Part shown: piece after piece, positions 8,138 through 16,447 of the stretch | How the letters are laid out: every line of letters begins with the position of its first letter | Position numbering within the stretch: position 1 is the stretch's first letter | DNA from: Herbidospora mongoliensis | GTDB lineage: Bacteria > Actinomycetota > Actinomycetes > Streptosporangiales > Streptosporangiaceae | Direction of reading: 5' to 3' | Length of the DNA stretch: 64,000 bases | NCBI RefSeq assembly: GCF_001570545.1 | Contig: NZ_BBXD01000026.1 | Location: 1 to 64,000 of the forward strand | The notes under the pieces: generated by a model | What the model was told of the DNA's origin: nothing | Seen by the model: only the letters and a program-made list of their open reading frames with translations | Databases searched by the model: none | Program-made: the position numbers and the translations under genes

Positions 8138-8698
8138 TTGCTCATCAAAGGGTGCGGAGGAGAATATGCGGCCGCAGCGCTTGAACTAGCCGGACCGGTC
8201 GGCCTACGTCTTATTCGCATAGAATCGCTTCCCGGGTCACCCAATGACCCGATCTATAGCTTTCTAAGGCGATGTACGCTAAAGAGCCTGAGCGGGCTTT
8301 CGAGTTCTGGCCTAGTGGCAGAGCACCGGGTATTTTTCTTCGCTATCCATCGGAACGAAATAGTCGGTTGCACGTCGTATGTCGAGGGACGCAATACTAG
8401 GTATCTGGACCATTCAGGCTCCATGCGCACAGTAGAAGGAGTCTATCTATGCTCCTCGGAGGTGCTACCCCGATTTCGGGGGTTTGGAATAGGTGGTCTT
8501 CTCTATCGGCGACGCCTTAGAGAGTGTCAAATATCCTGGCCCTCCGCCGTCTTGGAAGTATTAGGAACTGGTTCCCCGCGCTCAGTCCACCATTTGGCGA
8601 TGCCTGGATTTAGTTGGCATTTGTCTCGAGGTTTCCATGTCATTGGTCACAGCTGCGATGAGGATCTCGGTCCAGTACTCAGATGGGCTAGTTCATGA
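8138..8698 (+). CDS. GNAT-family N-acetyltransferase
   Basis: The protein has 186 residues. The TTG start at 8138 is chosen because GGAGGT (8125-8130) lies just upstream, spanning the stop of the ATP-grasp gene. The GNAT core is clear: a strand (FFFAIHRNEIVGCTSYV), the hydrophobic strand VEGVYLCSSEVLP, and the acetyl-CoA loop RFRGFGIGGLLYRRRL. The substrate is unknown. It closes the cassette; after it the sequence degenerates into IS-derived material. Confidence 0.82.
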   Translation: MLIKGCGGEYAAAALELAGPVGLRLIRIESLPGSPNDPIYSFLRRCTLKSLSGLSSSGLVAEHRVFFFAIHRNEIVGCTSYVEGRNTRYLDHSGSMRTVEGVYLCSSEVLPRFRGFGIGGLLYRRRLRECQISWPSAVLEVLGTGSPRSVHHLAMPGFSWHLSRGFHVIGHSCDEDLGPVLRWASS

Positions 8699-8955
8699 CG
8701 TTCATGGGCTCTGTTCCTGGAGTTCAACTCGGTGGCAGTGGCAGCAGTTGGCAGAGACTCTTCGCATGGATGTGTTTGTCGTACGCGGGCGCGTAGCGGC
8801 AAGTCAGCAATTAGACGAACGGTCAAGGCTGCGTGATTGATGCACGCGACAAGTTGACAGCAACAGCATCTCAGCCTCGAGCGCAATTATCGACGAGTGG
8901 CTGGCGGCCAAGTGGGGCAAACTCTCACTGGTCCGCGTTCCGGCCTAGAACTGTG
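8699..8955. other. Intergenic, possible gene-tail fragment
   Basis: No whole gene is seen. A short open stretch at about 8839-8949 on the plus strand (IIDEWLAAKWGKLSLVRVPA then a stop) reads like the C-terminus of a lost gene. The stretch ends at the IS left end near 8956. Confidence 0.25.
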
Positions 8956-9466
8956 TGTCTGCCGATTATTCCATCCGTCCAGGTCACGGCCTTGCAGGCA
9001 GGCTTCGATTCCTGAAGAGGAACAGTGCGGCAGGATGACCGGTCATGCTCCTTCGTTTGGCCTACCTGACCGTCACGAACACCTTCGCGGCGCTGCGGTT
9101 ACTGCCGATGGGAGATCGGGAAAAGGACATCGAGATCCTCGCCCTGCGTCACCAGATCGTCGTTCTCGAACGGCAACTCAGCGTCGGCGCGCGGGTGAGG
9201 TTCGCTCCTGTGTTCCTCGCCGCTCTCCTGGCGCCGCTGCCCCGAGACGTCCTGCGCCGGCTGATGCTTCTCATCCGGCCGGACACCGTCGTGCGGTGGC
9301 ACCGCGATCTGATGAAACGGCGTTATGCTCGTGCCTGCGCGCCGAGACGGCGTGGACGCCCGCCAACCGTCCGCTCTATCCGCGTCCTTGTCCTGCGCCT
9401 GGTCGGGGAGAACCCCTCCTGGGGCTACCGGAGGGTCCAAGGAGAGCTCGCCACACTCGGCATCAC
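8956..9466 (+). pseudogene. rve-type IS copy a, 3' half lost to a nested IS
   Basis: A left terminal repeat at about 8956-8985 (GTGTCTGCCGATTATTCCAT) is followed by a transposase start (MLLRLAYLTVTNTFAAL) at 9045. The reading frame is cut after LGIT at about 9466, exactly where the left end of the next copy begins, and the rest of copy a is absent. Compared with the complete copy at 14976 it also lacks a few codons (VRFAPVFLAALL where the other has VRFAPEDRVFLAALL). It cannot be functional. Confidence 0.85.
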
Positions 9467-10708
9467 TGCGCCTGCCGATAATTGCATCCGTGCAGGTCGG
9501 TGAGGTTTGTCTGGTTCCTCTGGGCCAGCGCGTGTCCTGGCCTGGAGCAAAGGGGCCAAACGCAGCAGGATGATCGTTTGTGTTCCTTCGTCTGGCCTAT
9601 CTCACCATCACGAACGCCTTCGCCGCGCTACGGCTGCTTCCGATGAGCGATCGCGACAAAGACGCCGAGATTCTTGTCCTGCGCCACCAGATCACCGTCC
9701 TTGAACGGCAGCTCGGCGCCGACAAGGTGAGATTCGCTGCGGAGGATCGAGCCTTCTTGGCTGGACTCCTGACACCGTTGCCTCGCGAGGTTGTGCGCCG
9801 GCTACGGCTGCTTGTTCGACCAGACACCATCCTGCGCTGGCACCGCGACCTGGTGAAACAGCGTCACGCGCGCACCTGCCGGCCGAAGCGGGCTGGACGT
9901 CCGCCCACGGTCCGCTCTATCCGCGCTCTCATTCTGCGTCTGGTGAAGGAGAACCCGTCCTGGGGATATCGGCGGGTGCACGGCGAACTCGTCACCCTTC
10001 GCATCAAGATCGCCCCTTCTACCGTGTGGGAAATCCTCAAACAGGAAGGCATCGACCCCGCCCCTGACCGCGCATCCACGACGTGGGCCGATTTTCTGCG
10101 CTCCCAAGCGGGTGCGCTACTGGCCTGCGACTTCATCGAGACCGTCACCCTGAACGGCCAGCGCCAGTACATCCTGGCCGTCATCGACCACGCCACCAGG
10201 CGCGTCCGCGTGCTGGGCACCACGGCCCACCCGACCGCCACCTGGGTCATCCAGACGATCAAGAACCTCGTCATGGATCTGGAGGACGCGGGCGGCCGGG
10301 CACGTTACCTGATCAGAGACCGCGACGGGAAGTTCCCCGTCCTGATCGACGAGATCCTCGCCGATGCCGGCATCCAGACTGTGCTCACCGGCGTCCGCGT
10401 GCCCCGCATGAACTCCATCATGGAACGGTGGGTGCAATCGTGCCGCCACGAACTCCTGGACCGCTGCCTGCTCTGGAACGAACGCCACCTGCGTCACGCC
10501 CTACGCGAGTACGAGGAGTTTTACAACCAGCACCGAGCCCACCAAGCCCTTGCACAGGCGACTCCACTGCGGGCCGTCCCGGTTCCGATCACCGACCCCG
10601 AACGAATCACCAACCTGAACATTCGCCGACGAGACAGACTCAGCGGAATCCTCCACGAATACCAACATGCCGCTTGAACTGCATGGATGAGGTTTTCGGC
10701 AGGCGCAC
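9467..10708 (+). mobile_element. Complete rve-type IS copy b
   Basis: The left end TGCGCCTGCCGATAATTGCA starts near 9467; the right end finishes near 10708 with TTTCGGCAGGCGCAC. The ends are imperfect inverted repeats, the same as in copies at 14889 and 22101. It inserted into or recombined with copy a on the left and abuts a protease gene on the right, so the two flanks come from different places. This indicates recombination between IS copies, not simple transposition. Confidence 0.85.
9580..10677 (+). CDS. rve-type DDE transposase (IS3/IS481-like), copy b
   Basis: The protein has 365 residues, apparently intact. An N-terminal helical DNA-binding part (DRDKDAEILVLRHQITVLER, the GRPPTVRSIR arm, NPSWGYRRVHGEL) precedes an integrase catalytic core with Asp in LLACDFIETV, Asp in YLIRDRDGKF and Glu in NSIMERWVQSC. 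The C-terminus YEEFYNQHRAHQALAQ is typical of rve transposases. The single ORF without frameshift separates it from classical IS3. Its sequence is the source type of the fragment at 23339. Confidence 0.92.
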   Translation: MFLRLAYLTITNAFAALRLLPMSDRDKDAEILVLRHQITVLERQLGADKVRFAAEDRAFLAGLLTPLPREVVRRLRLLVRPDTILRWHRDLVKQRHARTCRPKRAGRPPTVRSIRALILRLVKENPSWGYRRVHGELVTLRIKIAPSTVWEILKQEGIDPAPDRASTTWADFLRSQAGALLACDFIETVTLNGQRQYILAVIDHATRRVRVLGTTAHPTATWVIQTIKNLVMDLEDAGGRARYLIRDRDGKFPVLIDEILADAGIQTVLTGVRVPRMNSIMERWVQSCRHELLDRCLLWNERHLRHALREYEEFYNQHRAHQALAQATPLRAVPVPITDPERITNLNIRRRDRLSGILHEYQHAA

Positions 10709-11181
10709 AGCTCGTTCTCCTTGAACTGCCACAGGCGCCAGTCACCGAAGGTATGCCACCCGCTCATGCGCCCTTCCACCGCGGTGGGACGCAGCCCTTC
10801 GTTCAGGATCGCGGAGTGCCCGAACGCCACGAGCCGCGCGCTGTCCACCGGCACCGCCTCCGACAGGCGAACGCACGGGTGTCCCTTCGCGTTCTTGTCC
10901 TCAACAGCGACCACGGCCAGATCCGGGAATGGCCACAGTGCTCCCTCGCCCGGGCCGTGTGGTTGTTGATCTGTCACGATCCCGTTCATTGTGTGCCCGG
11001 CCCACCGGACCTGAACCGAACTGCCCACGCCGCCGGGGACGACGTGAGCGCAGGTGAGGATGATTCCTGGAGCGATCCATGCTCCGGAGCCGCCCTCATC
11101 CGGAGCATCCTCCAGATCCCGGCCAAGCCGTACCATGCACTCGGCTGTCAGCTCATTCAGCTGTACCTGTGGGTCCGCCAC
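10709..11181 (-). pseudogene. Trypsin-like serine protease, C-terminal half lost
   Basis: From a GTG at 11181 (8 bases after the Trypco1 stop) the protein opens LNELTAECMVRLG, then the chymotrypsin-fold signature GGSGAWIAPGIILTCAHVV with the catalytic His and FPDLAVVAVE with the catalytic Asp. The Ser-containing half is missing: the frame runs into IS copy b at 10708. In actinomycete conflict systems such proteases sit beside Trypco proteins and NTPase/effector modules. As it stands the protease is dead. Confidence 0.8.
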
Positions 11182-11189
11182 GCCTGGGC

Positions 11190-11549
11190 CTAATCCTCGT
11201 CTTCGGCCGGTGCCGCCCCTACCGGCTCGATCGTGGTGCTGGTCTTCGACGTGCTCCAAGTCAGGCTTACCTTGAGGCTGGCCTTGCCGCCAGCCTCTGC
11301 CAGTATGCTGGTCAGCTTTCCTGACTTGAGGGTCAATTCGAGCCCGAACTCGACTTGTACTTGGTCGGGCAAAAGGTCGTCCACCGCGGCGCGAAGGCTC
11401 TTGGAGACTCCGTGGACGGTATCGCGCAGCTCATCGACATTTAGGCGGGGCATTGCGCCAGCGGTCACATTCGCGGGCCCATCCACCGCTACATGAGCCC
11501 AGATCACTTCACCACCGGGCAGCAGCACCTGCATGGCCTTACTTGTCAT
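11190..11549 (-). CDS. Trypsin-co-occurring domain protein (Trypco1 / CU044_2847 family)
   Basis: The protein has about 119 residues from the ATG at 11549, which has GGGG just upstream; an ATG 15 bases earlier is possible. The sequence MQVLLPGGEVIWAHVAV, then LRDTVHGVSKSLRAAVDDL, then VEFGLELTLKSGKLTSILAE, then GKASLKVSLTW is the recognisable pattern of the small beta-rich domain that accompanies trypsin-like proteases in predicted NTP-dependent conflict systems (Aravind group). It is likely an adaptor or regulator of the protease directly downstream. The protease partner is truncated, so the pair is probably non-functional. Confidence 0.78.
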   Translation of the reverse strand: MTSKAMQVLLPGGEVIWAHVAVDGPANVTAGAMPRLNVDELRDTVHGVSKSLRAAVDDLLPDQVQVEFGLELTLKSGKLTSILAEAGGKASLKVSLTWSTSKTSTTIEPVGAAPAEDED

Positions 11550-11667
11550 CGCACCCCGTCGCATGGGCCGGTAACCGGACGCTAATGAAATGTGGCAATT
11601 ACACTACCGCCCACACATAACCGAGGTAACCCAAAGGCTTGTTTGCGTCCTCTCTGAATTGGGGTTG

Positions 11668-11885
11668 TTACGGACGTAGCCCTGCCGGCAATGCCGTCGA
11701 GTGAGCTTCATATTTCCGCAGAAGGAGGCCGCGGGGCTCGGCGCCCAAGACGCGTTCGCAGATGGGCAGCAGCGCGGCGAACGCATCCCGCGTCCCGACC
11801 GCATCCCCCGCCATCCCCGACCAGAGGGCGAGTTGGTGCCGGGTGGTCAGCGTGTCTGCCCTGGCGAACGCATTCTGCGACATGG
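11668..11885 (-). pseudogene. Tetratricopeptide (NB-ARC-TPR type) remnant
   Basis: The minus-strand frame reads TLTTRHQLALWSGMAGDA, then FAALLPICERVLGAEPRG. This is one and a half units of the TPR repeat (usually HPDTLTTRxNLAxWxGxAGD) found in actinomycete NB-ARC/TPR signalling ATPases. No start, no further repeats and no ATPase are present. It supports the view that a conflict-system locus once stood here. Confidence 0.6.
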
Positions 11886-11955
11886 CCACGTGACCTCGTC
11901 CTGGTGGTGGCATGAGCGGTGCGCTGGCCTCTTCTCTTACCACAACACCGTGGTT

Positions 11956-12102
11956 TGATGCGATAAGCGTCTGGCGCACTTGGACCAGATCGCCCGCGAC
12001 ATGATCGTCGTCGCGCAGGCGGCGGCGCGGGCGAGAGCGCCTGAGGTGCCAGCCCCCGCGAGAAGAAACGGGCAGCGAACCTACCGAGGGGTGGACAGCT
12101 AG
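11956..12102 (+). other. Possible gene tail just before the helicase
   Basis: After an in-frame TGA at 11956 the plus strand is open to a stop at 12102 and reads LDQIARDMIVVAQAAARARA then a basic end. The stop touches the GTG of the helicase gene, as in a coupled operon. It could be the remaining end of an upstream partner. There is no clear start codon. Confidence 0.3.
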
Positions 12103-14604
12103 GTGAGCATCAATTTCGGCGTGCTGAACAAGGGGCCAGGCCCCGAGCAAGCAGTGCAACCGCGGGACATCTTCAACGCACTGCCCAACAAGCCGCGCGG
12201 GATGGACTACCTCCGGGGTCCGCAGGACCAGGTCCTGCAGGAGTGGTGGAACCGGCGGCTAGCCCGGGATCTGGTCATCAAGATGAACACGGGCGGCGGG
12301 AAAACGGTCGTCGGGCTGTTGATCGCACAAAGCTCGCTGGCCGAAGGCACGGGCCCGGCCGCGTACCTGGTGCCCGATCACTACCTCGCCGACCAGGTGA
12401 CGGCGGAGGCCCGGCGACTGGGCATCGCGGTCACGAACGACGCCAGAGACATGGACTATGCGCGCGGCCGGGCGATCCTGGTCGACGTGTTCCAACGACT
12501 CTTCAACGGCCGGTCGGTGTTCGGCGTGGACGGCAGCGCCGGCCGGGCCGCCGCAGTCCCGGCCCCAGGGGCAATCGTCATCGATGACGCGCACGCCTGC
12601 CTTGGTAAGGCCGAGCAGGCGTTCCGGCTGATCGTCCCGAGGGACAGCCCCGCCTACGACAAGCTCCTGGTCCTGTTCCAGGATGCGATCGAGCAGCAGT
12701 CACCCACCTCCTACCTGGACCTGGCCGACGAGCGTCCGCGCGCGGTCCAGATGGTTCCCTACTGGGCCTGGATCGACGGGCAACGCTCGGTCTTGGAGAC
12801 GCTGCACCCACTCAGCAGCGAGGCGCCGTACATTTTCGCCTGGCCGCTGCTGGCCGACATCTTGCCCGACTGCCGTGCGGTCTTCACGGCCGACAGCCTT
12901 GAGATCGCGGCCCCCTGCGTCAACTCCGACGTCCTTCCCGGGTTCCGGCAGGCCGGGCGACGCATCTACCTGACCGCGACCCTCGCCGATGACGGCGTCC
13001 TCGTTACTGACTTCGGCGCCGACGCGGACGAGGTCGAGCACCCGATCGTCCCCGCCAACGCCGGCGACATCGGCGATCGCCTGATCCTGGTCCCGCAGCA
13101 GACGCACCCCGCCGCGTCCGAGGACAAGATCCGAGAAATCATCCTTGGCCTAGCCGGGACGCGGAACGTCGCCGTCATCGTGCCGAGTGATGCCCGGGCC
13201 GCGTACTGGCGGGAGGATGCCACGATGGTCCTGAACAAGGACAACCTGGCGGCCGGGGTGGAAGCGATGCGCGCGGACCCCGCCTCCGGCCTGTACGTAC
13301 TCGTCAACCGGTACGACGGCGTCGACCTCCCCGGCGACGCCTGCCATGTGCTGGTGATCGATGGCCTGCCGGAGGCCTTAGGCGGGATCGAGCGGGCCGA
13401 GGCTGCCTACCTGTCGGGTACCCGCGTGCTGACCGCCAGACAGGTCCAACGGCTGGAACAGGGCATGGGGCGTGCCACCCGCTCGAACGAGGACTACTGC
13501 GTGGTGTTCTTGCTCGGGGCGCGGCTCGCCGAGCGGCTGCACGGCCGGGCTGCGCGCGCTGCCTTCTCCCCGGCGACCCGCGCGCAGATCGAGCTGTCGG
13601 AAGACGTGGAAGACCTCATCGGGGGAACCGACATCGGCACCCTGCGGCAGGCCGCCCAACAATGCCTGGACCGCGATCCCAACTGGCTCGCGGCAAGCAG
13701 AGGGCGGCTCGCCACCCTGCGGTACGGGGACGCCATCGTCACCACCTTCGCCAGGGCAACCCGCGCAGCCTTCGGGCACGCGGCCGCCAAGGACTACCGG
13801 GCCGCCGTCGCCGAGTTGCAGGAGGCCGTCAACGGCACCAGCGACCTGGCCGTCAGCGCCTACCTCAGGCAGCAGCTCGCTGCCTACCAGAACCATTTCG
13901 ACCCGGCAGGAGCCCAGCAGACGCAGAAATCGGCGAACGCAGCCAACCGGAACCTGCTGCGCCCGCTGGAAGGCGTCAGGTATGAGAAGCTGTCCGCGCC
14001 CGCCTACGCGCAGGGGGCCGCAGCCGCCGCCCATCTCCAGAGGGCCTGCGGCTCCGGCAACGAACTGCTTATCAAGCTGAACGCGCTGATCGGCGACCTG
14101 GACTGGGGACCCCGCACCCGCGCCTTCGAACAGGCATGGGCGGACCTTGCACGCGTGATCGGCTTCGCGAGCCAGCAGCCCGAGCATGAGACCGGCCGCG
14201 GCCCGGACGGCCTGTGGGCCGTCGCCGGCGGGACCTTCTACGTCATCGAAGCCAAGAGCAGTGCCAAGAACGACCATCCGGTCTACAAGTCCAGCGCACG
14301 GCAGCTGTCCAACGCGATGGACTGGTTCACCGCCGAGTACACGACAGTCGCGACGGCAATGCCCGTCCTGATCCACCCCCGCGCGCAATTCGAGAGACAG
14401 GCAGCCGTCCCACATGGCTGCAGGGTGGTCACGACGCAGAAACTGACCCGTCTCCGCGACGCCTTCAGGAAGCTCGCAACCGAGCTTGCAGCCGACGACG
14501 CGTTCCGCGACCCCGTTCGGGTCGGCAAGCTCCTGACATCACACCACCTGACCGCCGACGCCTTCTTGAACGCCTACACCCAGCGGGCGATCCCGGCCCA
14601 ATAG
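12103..14604 (+). CDS. SF2 helicase fused to a PD-(D/E)XK-like nuclease domain
   Basis: The protein has 833 residues starting with GTG at 12103. Helicase motifs: Walker A GGGKT at 64-68, DDAH at 161-164, LTATL at 289-293 and the arginine-finger motif QGMGRATR at 452-459. A helical middle follows. The C-terminus from about 640 ends in a restriction-endonuclease-like core: Asp702 in GPDGLW, then beta strand TFYVIEAKS with Glu716 and Lys718. This helicase-plus-nuclease layout is typical of phage-defence effectors that load on and cut DNA. No modification gene sits beside it, so it may act alone or have lost partners. The matching family name is not known to me. Confidence 0.78.
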   Translation: MSINFGVLNKGPGPEQAVQPRDIFNALPNKPRGMDYLRGPQDQVLQEWWNRRLARDLVIKMNTGGGKTVVGLLIAQSSLAEGTGPAAYLVPDHYLADQVTAEARRLGIAVTNDARDMDYARGRAILVDVFQRLFNGRSVFGVDGSAGRAAAVPAPGAIVIDDAHACLGKAEQAFRLIVPRDSPAYDKLLVLFQDAIEQQSPTSYLDLADERPRAVQMVPYWAWIDGQRSVLETLHPLSSEAPYIFAWPLLADILPDCRAVFTADSLEIAAPCVNSDVLPGFRQAGRRIYLTATLADDGVLVTDFGADADEVEHPIVPANAGDIGDRLILVPQQTHPAASEDKIREIILGLAGTRNVAVIVPSDARAAYWREDATMVLNKDNLAAGVEAMRADPASGLYVLVNRYDGVDLPGDACHVLVIDGLPEALGGIERAEAAYLSGTRVLTARQVQRLEQGMGRATRSNEDYCVVFLLGARLAERLHGRAARAAFSPATRAQIELSEDVEDLIGGTDIGTLRQAAQQCLDRDPNWLAASRGRLATLRYGDAIVTTFARATRAAFGHAAAKDYRAAVAELQEAVNGTSDLAVSAYLRQQLAAYQNHFDPAGAQQTQKSANAANRNLLRPLEGVRYEKLSAPAYAQGAAAAAHLQRACGSGNELLIKLNALIGDLDWGPRTRAFEQAWADLARVIGFASQQPEHETGRGPDGLWAVAGGTFYVIEAKSSAKNDHPVYKSSARQLSNAMDWFTAEYTTVATAMPVLIHPRAQFERQAAVPHGCRVVTTQKLTRLRDAFRKLATELAADDAFRDPVRVGKLLTSHHLTADAFLNAYTQRAIPAQ

Positions 14605-14741
14605 TTGCCCCTCCGCGCCAGCCAGGACGATGACGTCACCTTTGCTCCTGTGCGGCGGCCTCCGATCCTGACCCATGACCTGCAGACCTTGTCCCTAACT
14701 GATAGGGCCGCTCGTCCTCATCCCAGTCCGACATGTAGGCC

Positions 14742-14892
14742 TCAGGTTCCAAACCGGCTCGCGAGGATCTGCTGAGTGTCCTTCTCATCGAGGTAGCCGA
14801 CGTGCACGACGCCGTCGCGGACGTCGATAAGCTGCCTGACCTGGTCCTGCGGCACCGTGATGCCACGGAGAACGGCCTGAACGCTGTTCCTG
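14742..14892 (-). pseudogene. C-terminal fragment of an unknown gene, cut by IS
   Basis: The minus strand reads QAVLRGITVPQDQVRQLIDV, then GVVHVGYLDEKDTQQILASR, then a stop at 14742. Codon use and composition look like real coding sequence. The frame begins abruptly inside the IS left end at about 14889. The motif RDGVVHVG resembles helical segments in HEPN-type proteins, but that is only suggestive. It is convergent with the helicase-nuclease gene. Confidence 0.4.
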
Positions 14893-16107
14893 CCGACAAT
14901 TCCATCCGTCCAGGTCACGGCCTTGCAGGCGGGCTTCGATTCCTGAAGAGGAACAGTGCGGCAGGATGACCGGTCATGGCCCTTCGCCTGGCCTACCTGA
15001 CCGTCACGAACACCTTCGCGGCGCTGCGGTTACTGCCGATGGGAGATCGGGACAAGGACATCGAGATCCTCGCCCTGCGTCACCAGATCATCGTTCTCGA
15101 ACGGCAGCTCGGCGTCGGCGCTCGGGTGAGGTTCGCTCCCGAGGACCGGGTCTTCCTCGCCGCTCTCCTGGCGCCGCTGCCCCGCGACGTCCTGCGCCGG
15201 CTGAGGCTTCTCATCCGGCCGGACACCGTCGTGCGGTGGCACCACGATCTGATGAAACGGCGTCATGCTCGTGCCTGCACGCCGAAACGGCGCGGGCGCC
15301 CGCCACCCGTCCGCTCCATCCGCGTCCTTGTCCTGCGCCTTGTCCGGGAGAACCCCTCCTGGGGCTACCGGAGGGTCCACGGAGAGCTCGCCACGCTCGG
15401 CATCTCGGTCGCGCCGTCCACGATCTGGGAGATTCTCAAGCAGGAAGGCATCGATCCGGCACCCGAGCGGGCGTCCACCACCTGGGCTGACTTCCTGCGC
15501 TCCCAAGCCGAGGCGCTGCTGGCCTGCGATTTCATCGAGACTGTCACCCTTGATGGGCGGCGTCAGTACGTCCTGGCCGTCATCGACCACGCCACCAGAC
15601 GCATCCGTGTGCTCGGTGCCACCGCTCACCCGACCGCGCATGGGGTTGCGCAAGCGGTCAGGAACCTGGTGATGGATCTGGAAGACGCCGGCTGCCGGGC
15701 CCGCTACCTGATCCGCGACCGGGACGGGAAGTTCCCCGCGCTCATGGACGAGATCCTCGCCGAGGCCGGCATCCACACCGTGCTCACCGGTATCCGGATG
15801 CCGCGGATGAACGCGATCATGGAACGGTGGGTGCGGTCCTGCCGCCGCGAACTATTCGACCGCTGCCTGCTCTGGAACGAACACCAGCTGCGGCACGCGC
15901 TACGCGAGTACGAACAGTTCTACAACCGTCACCGAGCCCATCAAGCCCTCGCCCAGGCGGCCCCACTGCGTCCCGTTCCGGCTCCGATCATCGATCAGGA
16001 GCGGATCGCGAGCTTGACGATACGCTGGAGGGACCGGCTCGGCGGAATCCTCCACGAGTACTCACATGCCGCTTGAGCTGCACGGATGGAATTTTCGGCA
16101 GGCACAC
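14889..16107 (+). mobile_element. Complete rve-type IS copy c
   Basis: The left end TTCCTGCCGACAATTCCATC starts at about 14889; the right end finishes near 16107 (GGAATTTTCGGCAGGCACAC). The copy separates a minus-strand gene fragment from the tail of a different transposase, so its flanks no longer match. Confidence 0.85.
14976..16076 (+). CDS. rve-type DDE transposase, copy c
   Basis: The protein has 366 residues and is intact. The same architecture as the copy at 9580 is seen: a leucine-rich helical start (ILALRHQIIVLERQL), the arm GRPPPVRSIR, the catalytic Asp in LLACDFIETV, Asp in YLIRDRDGKF and Glu in NAIMERWVRSC. It is close to the copy at 22209 and visibly diverged from 9580, so two sub-types of this element coexist in the window. 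Confidence 0.92.
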   Translation: MALRLAYLTVTNTFAALRLLPMGDRDKDIEILALRHQIIVLERQLGVGARVRFAPEDRVFLAALLAPLPRDVLRRLRLLIRPDTVVRWHHDLMKRRHARACTPKRRGRPPPVRSIRVLVLRLVRENPSWGYRRVHGELATLGISVAPSTIWEILKQEGIDPAPERASTTWADFLRSQAEALLACDFIETVTLDGRRQYVLAVIDHATRRIRVLGATAHPTAHGVAQAVRNLVMDLEDAGCRARYLIRDRDGKFPALMDEILAEAGIHTVLTGIRMPRMNAIMERWVRSCRRELFDRCLLWNEHQLRHALREYEQFYNRHRAHQALAQAAPLRPVPAPIIDQERIASLTIRWRDRLGGILHEYSHAA

Positions 16108-16273
16108 AGTCCTGCAAGAGTACGCCGATCACTACAACGCGCATCGCCCGCACCAGTCCCGTCAACAGCGGCCACCTGATCAAGACGAGCAAGTTGTGGT
16201 GCCGCTGGAAGGCCGGATTCAGCGCCGGAAGGTGCTCAGCGGAGCGATCAACGAGTACTACCGAGCCGCGTAA
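16108..16273 (+). pseudogene. C-terminal tail of a second rve transposase type
   Basis: Directly after IS copy c the plus frame reads LQEYADHYNAHRPHQSRQQR and ends LSGAINEYYRAA with a stop at 16273. This is the C-terminus of the IS481-like type represented at 18941-20019 (which ends LGGLINQYRRAA). The upstream part is gone. Confidence 0.75.
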
Positions 16274-16447
16274 CTGACCTTATGAAACGCCAGATCAGGC
16301 CATGTGTACGAGTTTTGAAGCGGTACAGGTCAGTATGCTCGCGTTGGAAGCCACTCTAATGATCATTTTTGTGGTCTCTGACAACTACGTCAACCAGCAC
16401 CTCTGCTGTGATTCTTTGAGATGCCTTTCCTGACCCGCGACGGGCAT

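Noticed and set aside
9099-9440. Long minus-strand frames opposite the rve transposases (also at 15030, 22572 and 10117)
   Set aside because: They recur identically opposite every IS copy with high-G+C third-position bias belonging to the plus strand; they are shadows of the transposase.
13378-14415. Minus-strand 345-codon frame opposite the helicase-nuclease
   Set aside because: It is antisense to an intact motif-bearing gene and has no recognisable domain or ribosome site.
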